Assembly (NCBI RefSeq): GCF_003441595.1
Contig: NZ_CP031848.1
Span: 2,666,001-2,730,000 of the forward strand
DNA length: 64,000 nucleotides
DNA from: Marinobacter sp. Arc7-DN-1
GTDB taxonomy: Bacteria; Pseudomonadota; Gammaproteobacteria; Pseudomonadales; Oleiphilaceae
Direction: 5' to 3'
The position numbers were made by a program, and so were the translations under genes. Below the pieces are notes generated by a model that was not told the DNA's origin, did not search any database, and was given only the letters and a program-made list of their open reading frames with translations. Of the stretch, positions 51,831-58,932 are shown piece by piece; the stretch's first letter is position 1, and the number at the start of each line of letters is the position of its first letter.

Positions 51831-52031
51831 ATGGCAAATATAGAAGATATCCTCGCTAAAATGCGAGCTAACCCAAAAAGCATAAGGTTCAATGACTTAT
51901 GCAAGGTCTGCGAGACCTACTTTGGAGAAGCTCGTCAGTCGGGTTCCAGTCATCGTGTCTACAAAACACCGTGGCAGGGAGATCCACGAGTCAATATCCA
52001 AAATGCCAAAGGTAAAGCCAAGCCTTATTAG
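51831..52031 (+). pseudogene. hicA: HicA-type toxin with a premature amber stop
   Basis: 66 residues: MANIEDILAKMRANPKSIRF, then the double-stranded RNA-binding-like HicA core with the catalytic-type histidine in GSSHRVYKTPW and NIQNAKGKAKPY. The usual next residues are QVRQVL; here TAG replaces CAG, and the frame then reads VRQVLAATERLEVKNG before a natural stop that overlaps the hicB start. So one point change has cut off the last helix. Either a disarmed toxin or, less likely, a functional short form. Confidence 0.75.
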
Positions 52032-52074
52032 GTGCGGCAAGTGCTCGCTGCTACCGAGCGGCTGGAGGTGAAAA

Positions 52075-52401
52075 ATGGCTAAGTTTGTTGATCGTTATAC
52101 ATACCGCGTCACTTGGTCGGAAGAAGACCAGGAATATGTCGCAATGTGTGCTGAGTTCCCTAGCCTTAGCTGGCTTGCTGAAACTCAGGAAGAAGCGCTA
52201 TCCGGTATTAGAGTTCTGGTTAAAGAATGCCTCAGCGATATGGAAGAGAATGGGGAGTTAGCGCCAGAGCCGATGGCAACAAAAAAATATAGCGGTAAGT
52301 TTATGGTGCGTGTGCCACCAGAAACACACCGTCACCTGGCGATAGAAGCTGCGGAGGCTGGTGTTAGCCTAAATAGGCTGGTGGCCAGCCGCTTGCATTA
52401 A
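52075..52401 (+). CDS. hicB: HicB family antitoxin
   Basis: 108 residues. Partial RNase H-like fold (YRVTWSEEDQEYVAMCAEFPSLSWLAETQEEAL, in part) and a C-terminal ribbon-helix-helix/HicB DNA-binding part, MVRVPPETHRHLAIEAAEAGVSLN. Neutralises HicA and represses the operon. Its start overlaps the ancestral hicA stop (AAATGGCTAA). Intact although its toxin is interrupted. Confidence 0.88.
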   Translation: MAKFVDRYTYRVTWSEEDQEYVAMCAEFPSLSWLAETQEEALSGIRVLVKECLSDMEENGELAPEPMATKKYSGKFMVRVPPETHRHLAIEAAEAGVSLNRLVASRLH

Positions 52402-52403
52402 AC

Positions 52404-52483
52404 ACGTAACAAGGCCATTAAATTTGTTCCGGCCTTCGGCCTCCACCGGACGGCCCTGTCGGGCCGCCGTTTATTGCTGGCGT
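52404..52483 (+). repeat. attC site 5, interrupted by intron D
   Basis: R'' ACGTAAC at 52404-52410, shared core TTCCGGCCTTCGGCCTCCAC-CGGACGGCCC, ending in GGCGT where intron D begins. The rest of R' (TATGTG) continues at 53142. R'' is complementary to the HicAB cassette start GTTACTT (50117) with one mismatch. Confidence 0.72.
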
Positions 52484-53141
52484 GTGTGCCGGGCATGGCA
52501 CTAGACTTGTCGGGTGAAAGTCCCGATACCAGGTATTCGCGGAGCCGAAGGTTAGCGAAAGAGCAAGGGCGTCATCGCGAGGTGGGGTCTGAAGGAAGCT
52601 CAACGCAAATTGGCGGGGCGACGAACAGAAACTGGATATGAGGTGTGGCGTACTCGGGGCGAGCTGGCACGTGACAGCGAAGCCCTCCATCCGCAACTGG
52701 GGTACGCTTTATAAATCCAGCGTCTACGCCATGAAAGTCTGGTGTCTTACCCGGGAGGTCTGTAGCGTGTTGGAGGGATCAACTGAGGGGTGGACAATTG
52801 CCCTGATCGCTTGCAGAAGTCAGCATGAGGCATAGTATGCGGCCTACTCGCCGGTGTTGCATCGGTGAAGCTGAATAGCGGCAGGAAGGCTGAACGGTTT
52901 AGAGGAGAAGCCTTGCCTTGGTACTGCGGTATTGCACCAGACCTGGTGAAGCGGCGGTGGGCTTGGCAAGTGATTGGAACCCGGTTGGCACACTACCGAT
53001 TCGGCTGTTTTGAATGGACGTTCATGACGTTGGCTCACCATGGTAGTGAATCAAAACAATTAACCGAACCGCCGTGGTACGTGACCCGTATGCCCGGTGG
53101 TGTGGGAGGAGGGGCGCCGTGAGGCGCCTCCCTATCCCGAT
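52484..53141 (+). mobile_element. group IIC-type intron D, ORF-less
   Basis: 658 bases. Same 5' end as intron B (GTGTGCCGGGCATGG, GGGTGAAAGTCCCGATACC) and the same domain V and VI (ACCGCCGTGG at 53066, ending CCCTATCCCGAT), but no reverse transcriptase. Inserted between GCGT and TATGTG, the attC arm. Almost identical to intron E (56181-56843), except for a cluster of single-base differences between about 52750 and 52915. Confidence 0.85.
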
Positions 53142-53159
53142 TATGTGTCATGAGGGATC

Positions 53160-53414
53160 ATGGGTATTTTCGAAGTAGGCATGATTGTTTTTATTCCAAC
53201 GGGCACTCTGCTCCTAAATGCATGGCGCAAGAAATTAGGTAACGGCCGAGGGTGGCGCTACGGTGTCTATGTGCTCGTTTCGATTGCAATGGCTGCAACT
53301 CCGCTGCTTTACGTTCGGAGTATCGAGCCTAATCACACCGCGCTGGGGGTTGTTTTGGCTGGGGTAGCGTTTTTTTGGTTCGCAATTGTAGGTGGGCGCA
53401 GTGCAAACACATAA
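53160..53414 (+). CDS. small membrane protein of unknown function, cassette
   Basis: 84 residues with two or three hydrophobic segments (EVGMIVFIPTGTLLLNAW; YGVYVLVSIAMAATPLLYV; LGVVLAGVAFFWFAIVGG). I do not recognise a family. It is a bona fide cassette gene: its core GTTATGT is rebuilt across intron D and its closing arm ACATAAC (53409-53415) is the exact complement and holds the stop codon. Confidence 0.6.
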   Translation: MGIFEVGMIVFIPTGTLLLNAWRKKLGNGRGWRYGVYVLVSIAMAATPLLYVRSIEPNHTALGVVLAGVAFFWFAIVGGRSANT

Positions 53415-54293
53415 CCCATATGAGCCTTCTCGGAATCAATAGGCAATAGTCATTTTTTTTGGCCGCACCAGCGGCCAACCTAAACCCATGAGCGAGAACG
53501 CCTGCTTCGCGAGTCTCGCGGGGGCTGTCAGGCACTCACAGCAAACACATATAGGGGCTCTCTTACGTGGCTTTGGACCACGGCCTGACCAGTCGTTCCT
53601 TCGGTCGGTCAGGGGCACCAGACATTCATCGGTTAACCGGTCACTGGCACTATTCAAGGTGTCGGGCTGCATGGCTCCAGTTAGGGTCAGGCTCAGGACC
53701 GGTGTAAGCGCGCTGGCTCATGGTATTAAGGCACGCCCACGGGGTGGCTAATCAAAGCGACTGGCTTCAACGGCGGTGATAGAAGACCGGGCCGGTTTGG
53801 TATCGAGTACCAGTCAGCGGACTCCCGGCTTTCAGTCATCATCCTGTTTGATCCAGTTAGACGTCATGCCGGTCATCCTATTTGTCGCCGAACATTTCCT
53901 CACACAGATCCGAGATCCAGTACCAGCAGTGCATGCGCTCGACACCGACTACCAGGTCATCGCGAAAGGGTTCGAGCAGTGCCAACAGCGGTTCCGGGCG
54001 GGCTTTGATTTCCTTATGCAGCAACACCTCCCCCTGCTGGTCGAGGATGCAGACGTACAGGCTGCGGGCGTGCAGATCGATTCCACAATAATGACGGTGG
54101 GTGCTATGGTAAAAATTCATGAGTCTTCTCCCTTGTAGTGCTTGGTCGCCTTCCAGCTTAGCGGGCAACCGCCGGGCTGGGGAGAAGGCTCAATCAGTAT
54201 CAAATCGTTGCAAGGGACGTTTGACCCGCTGCCCATTTTTGCTGCCGCAAAAACAGTCATCGCCTCAAACGCCCCTGAACTCAGGCGTTAAGT
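53409..54293. mobile_element. attC 6 broken by an IS1111/IS110-type remnant
   Basis: R'' ACATAAC at 53409-53415 and the next core GTTAAGT at 54287-54293 bracket about 870 bases that hold only the N-terminus of an IS110/IS1111 transposase. The gene-free 53416-53877 has two hairpins (GGCCGC-ACCA-GCGGCC near 53460; CCTGACC/GGTCAGG near 53586-53613). Upstream of the transposase, GAGTCTTCTCCC and GGGGAGAAGGCTC pair (54119-54192). IS1111-attC elements are known to target attC sites; one of the non-coding parts could have held a guide (bridge) RNA. Confidence 0.55.
53878..54120 (-). pseudogene. IS110/IS1111 family transposase, N-terminal fragment
   Basis: 80 residues from the ATG at 54120: YCGIDLHARSLYVCILDQQGEVLLHKEI, with the first aspartate of the DEDD RuvC-like domain in GIDLHA, and VVGVERMHCWYW with the next acidic residue. 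The full proteins run to about 340-400 residues; this one stops at EEMFGDK, so the rest of the catalytic domain and the serine-containing Tnp domain are gone. Confidence 0.8.
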
Positions 54294-54311
54294 TTCAAGA
54301 AATAGATTGCC

Positions 54312-54334
54312 ATGATATCGTTATGTGATATCAT
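54312..54334. promoter_or_regulatory. operator of hicAB 2
   Basis: ATGATATC and GATATCAT form a perfect 8-bp inverted repeat with a 7-base spacer, ending 7 bases before the hicA start. Likely the HicB-binding site. The position also overlaps the expected ribosome-binding region. Confidence 0.55.
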
Positions 54335-54340
54335 GACGGT

Positions 54341-54595
54341 ATGAATTCAAAACAAAAGCGCACTTTGAAAACTATATACACTGATCCGGTATCATCCTCT
54401 TTAGCGTGGAAAGATATTGAATCTCTTTTTGTATCTTTGGAAGTTGAAGTAATAGAAGGCAATGGTTCTCGAGTAAGGTTCCATAAGAATGGAATTATTG
54501 CGAGTTTTCATCGTCCACACCCGAAAAAAGAAGCAAAACCATATCAAGTCAGAGATGCACGAACCTTTCTCAAACAACTAGGAGTAGAGCCATGA
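54341..54595 (+). CDS. hicA: HicA family toxin
   Basis: 84 residues, full length: MNSKQKRTLKTIYTDPVSSS, WKDIESLFVSLEVEVIEGNGSRVRF and the HicA C-terminus FHRPHPKKEAKPYQVRDARTFLKQLGVEP (in part). HicA is an mRNA interferase. Low GC relative to the neighbouring chromosome, a sign of foreign origin. It overlaps hicB by four bases (ATGA). The core GTTAAGT at 54287 opens the cassette. Confidence 0.9.
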   Translation: MNSKQKRTLKTIYTDPVSSSLAWKDIESLFVSLEVEVIEGNGSRVRFHKNGIIASFHRPHPKKEAKPYQVRDARTFLKQLGVEP

Positions 54596-54927
54596 GTAAT
54601 TCAATGGTATATGAGGGTTATGCTGCTCGCATAGAGTTTAGTTCAGAAGATGAGTGTTTTATCGGGCATATTGCAGGCATAAAAGACGTTGTAGGCTTTC
54701 ATGGAGAAACAGTTTCTGAGTTAAAAACTGCATTTGAAGAAGCTGTTAATGATTACCTAGAAACATGTCATGCAGTTGGTAAGACACCTCAAAAACCATA
54801 TTCAGGTAAGCTAATGCTACGCATTCGTCCTGAAATTCACGCAGCTGTTGCTACGGCAGCGGAGTTAAGCGGGCAAAGTATAAATCAATGGGCATCTGAA
54901 GCGTTAAATAGAGAAGCGAGCCTATAA
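54592..54927 (+). CDS. hicB: HicB family antitoxin
   Basis: 111 residues: MVYEGYAARIEFSSEDECFIGHIAG and the HicB-typical VVGFHGETVSELKTAFEEAVNDYLE (in part), then a C-terminal ribbon-helix-helix LMLRIRPEIHAAVATAAELSGQSIN. Binds HicA and the operator upstream. The closing arm ACTTAAC (54930-54936) exactly complements the opening GTTAAGT, so hicAB 2 is one intact cassette up to that point. Confidence 0.9.
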   Translation: MSNSMVYEGYAARIEFSSEDECFIGHIAGIKDVVGFHGETVSELKTAFEEAVNDYLETCHAVGKTPQKPYSGKLMLRIRPEIHAAVATAAELSGQSINQWASEALNREASL

Positions 54928-55024
54928 AAACTTAACAAATAAGGATAGGTCGCGCGCAGCCGCGACCTGATCCGGTGTTGGACGAGCCCGGTGCTTCTCT
55001 ATTAAGGAAATAGCGGCGGAGAAC

Positions 55025-55273
55025 TCAGAGGTGATTTCGCCCTGACTTTGGGGCGGCTCTTTCGTCAGGCCAGAGTTGCCCGAGGCCGTCGGTAAAACCG
55101 ACAGTTGGTTTGCCCTGGCGGGGCACGCATTGATAGCGGACCTCGCCACAGTCCGGCGTATGACAGGCGAGTATCGACTGAATGGCCGCGTGATGCTCCG
55201 GTCGCATCCGCTCGCCAAAATGGTGCTGCAGGTTGAGCTGATGATCGCGCAGAATCTGCGCCAGGGTGATCAT
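55025..55273 (-). pseudogene. IS91 family transposase, N-terminal fragment
   Basis: MITLAQILRDHQLNLQHHFG and IQSILACHTPDCGEVRYQC: the N-terminal zinc-binding region of IS91-type HUH transposases, with cysteines in CHTPDCG. After about 50 residues the sequence turns into unrelated residues (PRQGKPTVGF), and the HUH and tyrosine motifs are absent. It overlaps the preceding recombinase stop (ATGA). Confidence 0.7.
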
Positions 55274-56017
55274 TCGGTCACCCAGTCGACCTGCAGCCGG
55301 TCCACCAGGGCATTGATCATCAAGGCACTGTTCTGCTGGGCCTCATGGGTCATTCGGGTGTAACGGGCGGTGGTCACCGGCCCGGGCCATGATCCGGGAC
55401 TCGCCGCCCTCAAAGGGCGGCTGGCCGCCGGGAAACAACAGGTCCGGGTGACGATGCGTGGTCCAGTAACGTCGCAGGGCCTTGAGCGTCATCAGCAGCA
55501 AAGGCACGAACCGGTCCTTCCTGCCCTTGCCACAGCGCACGTGGACCCGCATCAAGTGACTGTCGACATCGGCAATGGTCAGGTTCAGGGACTCACTCAG
55601 CCGCAGGCCCAGGCTGTAGGTGGTGAGGAAGCAAACCTGATAGCTGAGTTTACGGGTGTGGCTGATCAGGCGCCCGATCTCGTTCAGGGAAAGCACATCC
55701 TGCCGGGTCTGAACCTTGGGTGGCTTGGCGATGGGCACGTAGTCCCAGGGCTTGCCGAGGACATACTGATAGAAACGCTGCAGGGCATTGCGGGCAATCT
55801 TGACCAGACTCCAGGAGCGATGTTCGACCAGGTACATGACATACTGCTGCAGCTGATCGGTGCTAAGCTGGTCGGGACAGGTATCGAAATGGTCGCTCAC
55901 CTGTCGTAGGCAGCGGGTGTAGAGATCGATGGTTTTAGGGCTTTTGACCCGCAGGGTGAGTTCGGTGAGGTAGCGTTGTTGCAGAGCTTGAAAACGGGTT
56001 TGTTCGTGGGTGTTCAT
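55270..56017 (-). pseudogene. tyrosine recombinase with internal deletion
   Basis: From the ATG at 56017 the SAM-like core-binding domain is intact (LTLRVKSPKTIDLYTRCLRQV) and the catalytic domain begins (TTYSLGLRLSESLNLTIADVD with the first catalytic Arg; VRCGKGRKDRFVPLL). After LFPGGQPPF the sequence jumps: the HxxR box is missing, and the true C-terminus (TTARYTRMTHEAQQNSALMI, with the likely nucleophile) continues in another frame to 55270. It is the usual partner of the IS91-type transposase behind it. Confidence 0.75.
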
Positions 56018-56100
56018 CAGACTTCTCCTGACAGGCCCTTCCACAGTGGAAGGGGTCAGGGAAGTACAGACGAATTATGCCTCTGCCGCGTAGCGGCTTC

Positions 56101-56180
56101 GTTCAACCAGTAGTTGTAGTACGTTCCGGGCCTTCGGCCCTCCACCGGACGCCCTAGTCGGGCGCCGTTTATGCAGGCGT
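56101..56180 (+). repeat. attC site 8, interrupted by intron E
   Basis: R'' GTTCAAC at 56101-56107, core TTCCGGGCCTTCGGCCCTCC-ACCGGACGCCC, ending GGCGT at intron E. R' continues as TATGTT at 56844. Confidence 0.7.
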
Positions 56181-56843
56181 GTGTGCCGGGCATGGCACTA
56201 GACTTGTCGGGTGAAAGTCCCGATACCAGGTATTCGCGGAGCCGAAGGTTAGCGAAAGAGCAAGGGCGTCATCGCGAGGTGGGGTCTGAAGGAAGCTCAA
56301 CGCAAATTGGCGGGGCGACGAACAGAAACTGGATATGAGGTGTGGCGTACTCGGGGCGAGCTGGCACGTGACAGCGAAGCCCTCCATCCGCAACTGGGGT
56401 ACGCTTTATAAATCCAGCGTCTACGCCATGAAAGTCTGGTGTCTTACCCCGGGAGGTCTGTAGCGTGTTGAGGGATCAACTGAGGGGTGAGCAATTGCCC
56501 CTGATCGCGTTGCAGAAGTCAGCAGAGGGCATAGTACTGCGGCCTACTCGGCACGGTGTTGCATCGTGAAGTGAATAGCGGCAGGAAGGCCTGAACGGTT
56601 AAGAGGAGGAAGCCTTGCCTTGGTACTGCGGTATTGCACCAGACCTGGTGAAGCGGCGGTGGGCTTGGCAAGTGATTGGAACCCGGTTGGCACACTACCG
56701 ATTCGGCTGTTTTGAATGGACGTTCATGACGTTGGCTCACCATGGTAGTGAATCAAAACAATTAACCGAACCGCCGTGGTACGTGACCCGTATGCCCGGT
56801 GGTGTGGGAGGAGGGGCGCCGTGAGGCGCCTCCCTATCCCGAT
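56181..56843 (+). mobile_element. group IIC-type intron E, ORF-less
   Basis: 663 bases, GTGTGCCGGGCATGG to CCCTATCCCGAT, with domain V at 56768 onward. No reverse transcriptase. Nearly identical to intron D, and lodged at the equivalent point (GCGT | TATGTT) of another attC. Two matching copies at separate sites argue for recent spread of the ORF-less form. Confidence 0.85.
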
Positions 56844-56872
56844 TATGTTTGTAAGGAGTCAGACTCTCGCGC

Positions 56873-57010
56873 ATGAAATTTAAAAACATTGAAATGCTTA
56901 TTGATGGGTCAGGTGAAATTACTATCGGACAAGTTGGGCCGGTTCGTTGCGCCGCCACCGCTTCTGATGACCATCAGTGCCTTCGTTACCAATATACACG
57001 CGGCAGATAG
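56873..57010 (+). pseudogene. truncated cassette gene of unknown function
   Basis: MKFKNIEMLIDGSGEITIGQ then PVRCAATASDDHQC, 45 residues, with AAGGAG ahead of the start. The first 37 residues look like a genuine small protein; after DDHQCL the residues change character where a foreign piece joins (about 56985). No family recognised with confidence. Confidence 0.4.
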
Positions 57011-57215
57011 TCAGTTTAAGCAGGCCGTACCGGGTTTGGTAGTGACTCATGATGTTTTGGGGTGGGAGCTCTTGAACTGAGCGCCAATCGCGATTTGTCC
57101 CGATCACGTTATCACGTTCGCCAGGTGGAGTCAGGTAGGCGGGTACTCGGGTCATAGCCGTCATAGCCCTTATCAAGCCGTGCGAAGTCACGGATTCAGG
57201 AGTATACGTTTGCAT
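56985..57215 (-). other. unidentified fragment, minus-strand open frame
   Basis: The minus strand is open from 57215 (MQTYTPESVTSHGLIRAMTA) and reads PAYLTPPGERDNVIGTNRDW and QNIMSHYQTRYGLLKLTICR up to the joint with the truncated cassette gene, where the frame runs on for a few more residues. It could be the tail of a mobile-element protein. I do not recognise it. The rest of 57216-57279 is non-coding. Confidence 0.3.
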
Positions 57216-57279
57216 GAAATTGCTTTGATTCTTAGAATGAGAAAAGATTAGCGAAAAATAAAATGAGGCATATTAAGTA

Positions 57280-57480
57280 ATGGAACCAGATAAATTGATG
57301 GAAGGCATTTCCAAGGAGATGTCTGTTGCTCTAAAAGCTATGGGTAAAGCCAAGACGGCTGAAGAAAAGCTCATGTACAGTGAAATAGTTAAAAACTTAA
57401 GCGAATCGCTTGGGGTTTTTCTCGGTTTGATGAGCGAAATGTCATATATGGAAGATGATGATGGACCAATTCCGTTTTAA
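57280..57480 (+). CDS. small acidic cassette protein, unknown
   Basis: 66 residues, MEPDKLMEGISKEMSVALKA followed by a predicted helix pair (KTAEEKLMYSEIVKNLSESL) and an acidic end (MEDDDGPIPF). Low GC. No known family. attC site 9 follows after about 90 bases, so it is a cassette gene whose left end was replaced by the fragment upstream. Confidence 0.5.
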   Translation: MEPDKLMEGISKEMSVALKAMGKAKTAEEKLMYSEIVKNLSESLGVFLGLMSEMSYMEDDDGPIPF

Positions 57481-57567
57481 AATGACAAAATTTGAAATAC
57501 CAATGGTTTAAATAGTCTTGTGGTGAAAACTACATTGGAATCTTAAATCACCAATGTGGATGTCATT

Positions 57568-57673
57568 TGCTAACAAGTGCCTGCAATCGGAAATCGGACA
57601 GCCAAAACTGTCACTCAAATTGCTTGCGCAATTTAAGCACCAATTTTGTCTGCCGTTGAGACAGAGGTTATGC
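57568..57673 (+). repeat. attC site 9
   Basis: TGCTAAC (57568-57574) and GTTATGC (57667-57673), 106 bases, with complementary inner parts (CGGACAGCCAAAACTGTC; GACAG near the 3' end; TTGCTTGCGCAA). A different inner type from the TTCCGGCC family. Confidence 0.6.
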
Positions 57674-57684
57674 AGGGGGCCAAA

Positions 57685-58101
57685 ATGAAGCCACGGATTA
57701 GTATGATCACTTTGGGGGTAAATGACCTGCAACGCTCAATTGTGTTCTATGAGCAGGGGTTAGATCTTCCGCGAATGGACTCTCCGCCTGGGGTGGCATT
57801 CTTTACGCTGAATGGGACCTGGCTCGGATTATATGGGCGTGAAGCTCTGGCGGAAGATGCGTCGGTGTCTGGAGAATCAAGCGGATTTGCAGGGTTCAGC
57901 TTGGCGCACAATGTTAGTTCCGAGCAAGAGGTTGACCAAGTTATGACTCAGGCTGCATCAGCCGGTGCCGTTGTCACGAAGCCTGCTCAGGAAACGGATT
58001 GGGGTGGCTACGCAGGTTACTTTTCTGATCCAGATGGTTATCTCTGGGAAGTGGCTCACAACCCGCTGTTCTGGGTCGGGCCCTCAGATGAACCTGCATA
58101 A
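57685..58101 (+). CDS. VOC (glyoxalase-fold) family protein, cassette
   Basis: 138 residues from the ATG at 57685 (GGGGGC ahead). Vicinal oxygen chelate fold: MITLGVNDLQRSIVFYEQGLDL, GVAFFTLNGTWLGLYGREAL, and YAGYFSDPDGYLWEVAHNP with the metal-ligand glutamate in WEV. Substrate unknown; such proteins detoxify or bind small molecules and are frequent integron cargo. The cassette is exact: GTTATGC at 57667 and GCATAAC at 58096 are complements. Confidence 0.82.
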   Translation: MKPRISMITLGVNDLQRSIVFYEQGLDLPRMDSPPGVAFFTLNGTWLGLYGREALAEDASVSGESSGFAGFSLAHNVSSEQEVDQVMTQAASAGAVVTKPAQETDWGGYAGYFSDPDGYLWEVAHNPLFWVGPSDEPA

Positions 58102-58196
58102 CAGTCGCTGTAGTACGCGGCCGATGGCCGCCGGACGCCCTTTTCATTGCGGCTTCGCCTTCATTACAAGGGCGCCGCTAAGCTCATTCGTTATGC
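58096..58196 (+). repeat. attC site 10
   Basis: GCATAAC (58096-58102) to GTTATGC (58190-58196), 101 bases, perfectly complementary outer arms; inner GGCCGATGGCC and GGCTTCGCC stems. Confidence 0.85.
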
Positions 58197-58265
58197 CCCT
58201 CTCTCAGCTTACTTTGTCGTATACTAACGCTTGACGTTATTAACGCTCTGCGTCATCATTTCTCT

Positions 58266-58544
58266 ATGATCATATCGTTCAAGTGTAAGGATACCGAGAA
58301 GCTGGCAAGCGGACGTCGCGTCAGACGCTTCGTCAATTTTGAGCGAGTTGCCTTGAGAAAAATTCGGCAACTCCAGACTGCAAGCCAGTTGGATGATCTT
58401 AAAGTACCGCCCGGCAATATGTTGGAGCCATTGCACGGTGACCGCCAAGGTCAGCACAGCATTCGAATCAACGGGCAGTTCCGGGTTTGCTTCCGCTGGA
58501 CCAAGGCTGGTGCGGAAGATGTCGAAATTGTTGATTACCATTAG
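58266..58544 (+). CDS. higB: HigB/RelE-type toxin
   Basis: 92 residues: MIISFKCKDTEKLASGRRVR, LDDLKVPPGNMLEPLHGDRQG and FRVCFRWTKAGAEDVEIVDYH, the HigB plasmid-maintenance-killer type with C-terminal VDYH. Cuts mRNA at the ribosome. Toxin first, antitoxin second, as usual for hig loci. Just upstream (58220-58256) a repeated AACGC/TAACGC region with TTGACG is a likely autoregulated promoter. Confidence 0.9.
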   Translation: MIISFKCKDTEKLASGRRVRRFVNFERVALRKIRQLQTASQLDDLKVPPGNMLEPLHGDRQGQHSIRINGQFRVCFRWTKAGAEDVEIVDYH

Positions 58545-58554
58545 GAGGTAACTC

Positions 58555-58869
58555 ATGCGCAACATTGAAGCTGTAACGCCAGGCGAGTTACTGAAGGAAG
58601 AGTTCCTTGAGCCGATGGGTATTTCTCAATACCGCTTGGCTAAAGAGATTGGGGTGCCTGCTCAGAGGATCGGCCAGATTATTGCTGGGAAGCGTTCGAT
58701 AACCGCAGACACGGACCTGCGACTTTGTCGCTTCTTTGGTTTGTCCAATGGCTACTGGTTGCGAGCTCAGGCAGCCTATGACACTGAGATTGCGGAAGAT
58801 GCGCTTGAGGATCAGCTGAAGAATATTCGTCCGTGGAGTGCTGTATCAGAAATCGGGCATAGGGCATAA
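58555..58869 (+). CDS. higA: HigA-type antitoxin, HTH-XRE
   Basis: 104 residues: VTPGELLKEEFLEPMGISQYRLAKEIGVPAQRIGQII (in part) is the HigA helix-turn-helix, followed by LCRFFGLSNGYWLRAQAAYD. Binds HigB and the operator. AGGAGGTAACTC precedes the start. Its stop codon lies within the closing arm GCATAAC (58864), the exact complement of the opening GTTATGC (58190). Confidence 0.9.
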   Translation: MRNIEAVTPGELLKEEFLEPMGISQYRLAKEIGVPAQRIGQIIAGKRSITADTDLRLCRFFGLSNGYWLRAQAAYDTEIAEDALEDQLKNIRPWSAVSEIGHRA

Positions 58870-58932
58870 CCGGCTGCACGGCGACCGGTTTTCCGCCGCC
58901 TCGCGGCTCCAAACCGGCGCGTGAGCCGGGCG
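58864..58932 (+). repeat. attC site 11, interrupted by intron F
   Basis: R'' GCATAAC at 58864-58870 and an inner part (CCGGTTTTCCGCC-CGCGGCTCCAAACCGG) like attC 4; cut at GGGCG where intron F starts. Confidence 0.7.

Larger units (their letters stand above)
54930..56100. mobile_element. IS91-like element remnant in attC 7
   Basis: Begins right after the R'' arm ACTTAAC and ends before GTTCAAC (56101). Holds, on the minus strand, a tyrosine recombinase pseudogene followed by the start of an IS91-type transposase, the gene pair seen in one group of IS91 elements. A GGTCGCG/CGCGACC hairpin at 54948-54967 may be a replication-end structure. Both genes are cut down. Confidence 0.6.

Noticed and set aside
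53488-53751. Coding frames on both strands in 53436-53751
   Set aside because: Neither frame resembles a known protein, both overlap hairpin-rich sequence downstream of a truncated IS transposase, and there is no ribosome site. Treated as non-coding remnant.
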